DNA of 64,000 bases, taken from positions 84,257-148,256 of the forward strand of contig CADAQM010000005.1 in the NCBI GenBank assembly GCA_902790135.1, written 5' to 3'. Source of the stretch: an uncultured Coriobacteriaceae bacterium. GTDB taxonomy: Bacteria > Actinomycetota > Coriobacteriia > Coriobacteriales > Atopobiaceae. The position numbers and the translations under genes are program-made. The notes beneath the pieces are model-generated. The model worked only from the letters and a program-made list of their open reading frames with translations, searched no databases and was not told the origin of the DNA. Positions 63,941 through 64,000 of this stretch are shown piece by piece; the stretch's first letter is position 1; every line of letters starts with the position of its first letter.

Positions 63941-64000
63941 CTACGCCGCGGCCTCATCCGTCCATCCCTGTGGAGCATTGGTCTTGTGAGCCCAGACGAG
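63941..64000 (-). CDS. C-terminal end of an unidentified gene (partial)
   Basis: A minus-strand frame ends at a TAG (63943-63941) after LVWAHKTNAPQGWTDEAAA, 19 residues visible, with the rest outside the window. The position just before a terminator, reading into it, supports a real gene. No family can be told from so little. Confidence 0.4.
   Translation of the reverse strand, partial: LVWAHKTNAPQGWTDEAAA

Overview
The window looks like chromosome of a high-GC, Gram-positive anaerobe of the class Coriobacteriia, probably an Olsenella/Atopobium-type Atopobiaceae. This is inferred from the proteins: an oxygen-independent cobalamin pathway, the MurT/GatD and Gls24/AmaP sets, fused RmlC-RmlD, GUG and UUG starts behind strong Shine-Dalgarno sites, and coding regions strongly biased to G/C at third positions. 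No tRNA, rRNA, CRISPR array or insertion sequence was seen.

Layout. (1) 1-4.4 kb: a probable defence locus, namely a large STAND NTPase (running off the left edge) divergent from an XRE-type regulator, with an 18-bp perfect palindrome between them that contains TATAAT. (2) 4.5-15.8 kb: housekeeping and accessory metabolism: dTDP-rhamnose genes (rfbB and an rfbC-rfbD fusion, no rfbA), membrane proteins, a DUF3737 beta-helix protein, a RibD-like reductase, a HAD phosphatase, a flavin reductase, a GH1 6-phospho-beta-glucosidase and a D-2-hydroxyacid dehydrogenase. (3) 16-26 kb: a regulated peptide-export island: an ECF-like sigma factor, a STAS anti-sigma antagonist, a membrane SpoIIE phosphatase that also carries an RsbW-like kinase domain, a 66-residue double-glycine-like leader peptide, a membrane protein, and a complete NHLM-type exporter (C39 peptidase/ABC, second ABC, HlyD-like). 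The divergent promoters of the peptide and the membrane protein share the 10-mer GTTTGAGACA followed at 16-17 bp by GTAYTAA. (4) 26-41.5 kb: cell-surface and housekeeping genes (polysaccharide deacetylase, GTPase, single-chain GmrSD-like protein, cysK with a candidate Rrf2-type operator, MurT/GatD, Gls24/DUF2273/AmaP, LCP protein, gpsA, yebC). (5) 41.7-62.8 kb: about 21 kb of tightly packed, often overlapping minus-strand genes for anaerobic cobalamin synthesis with an FecBCD/BtuFCD-type ABC transporter, headed by an apparent cobalamin riboswitch whose last hairpin holds the ribosome binding site of a Tat-exported lipoprotein CbiK. (6) An unrecognised gene, a bidirectional terminator and the tail of another gene end the window.

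How it fits together. The operon covers cobalt insertion (cbiK), most ring methylation and contraction steps (cbiD, F, G-H, J, E-T, C), amidation (cbiA, cbiP), the aminopropanol arm (cobD-type decarboxylase, cbiB) and nucleotide-loop assembly (cobU, cobS, cobT, cobC). cbiL and the adenosyltransferase are not in the window. The most novel-looking unit is the island at 16-26 kb: its gene content and shared promoter motif suggest a sigma factor/partner-switch circuit controlling a secreted short peptide. That link is inference and needs testing.
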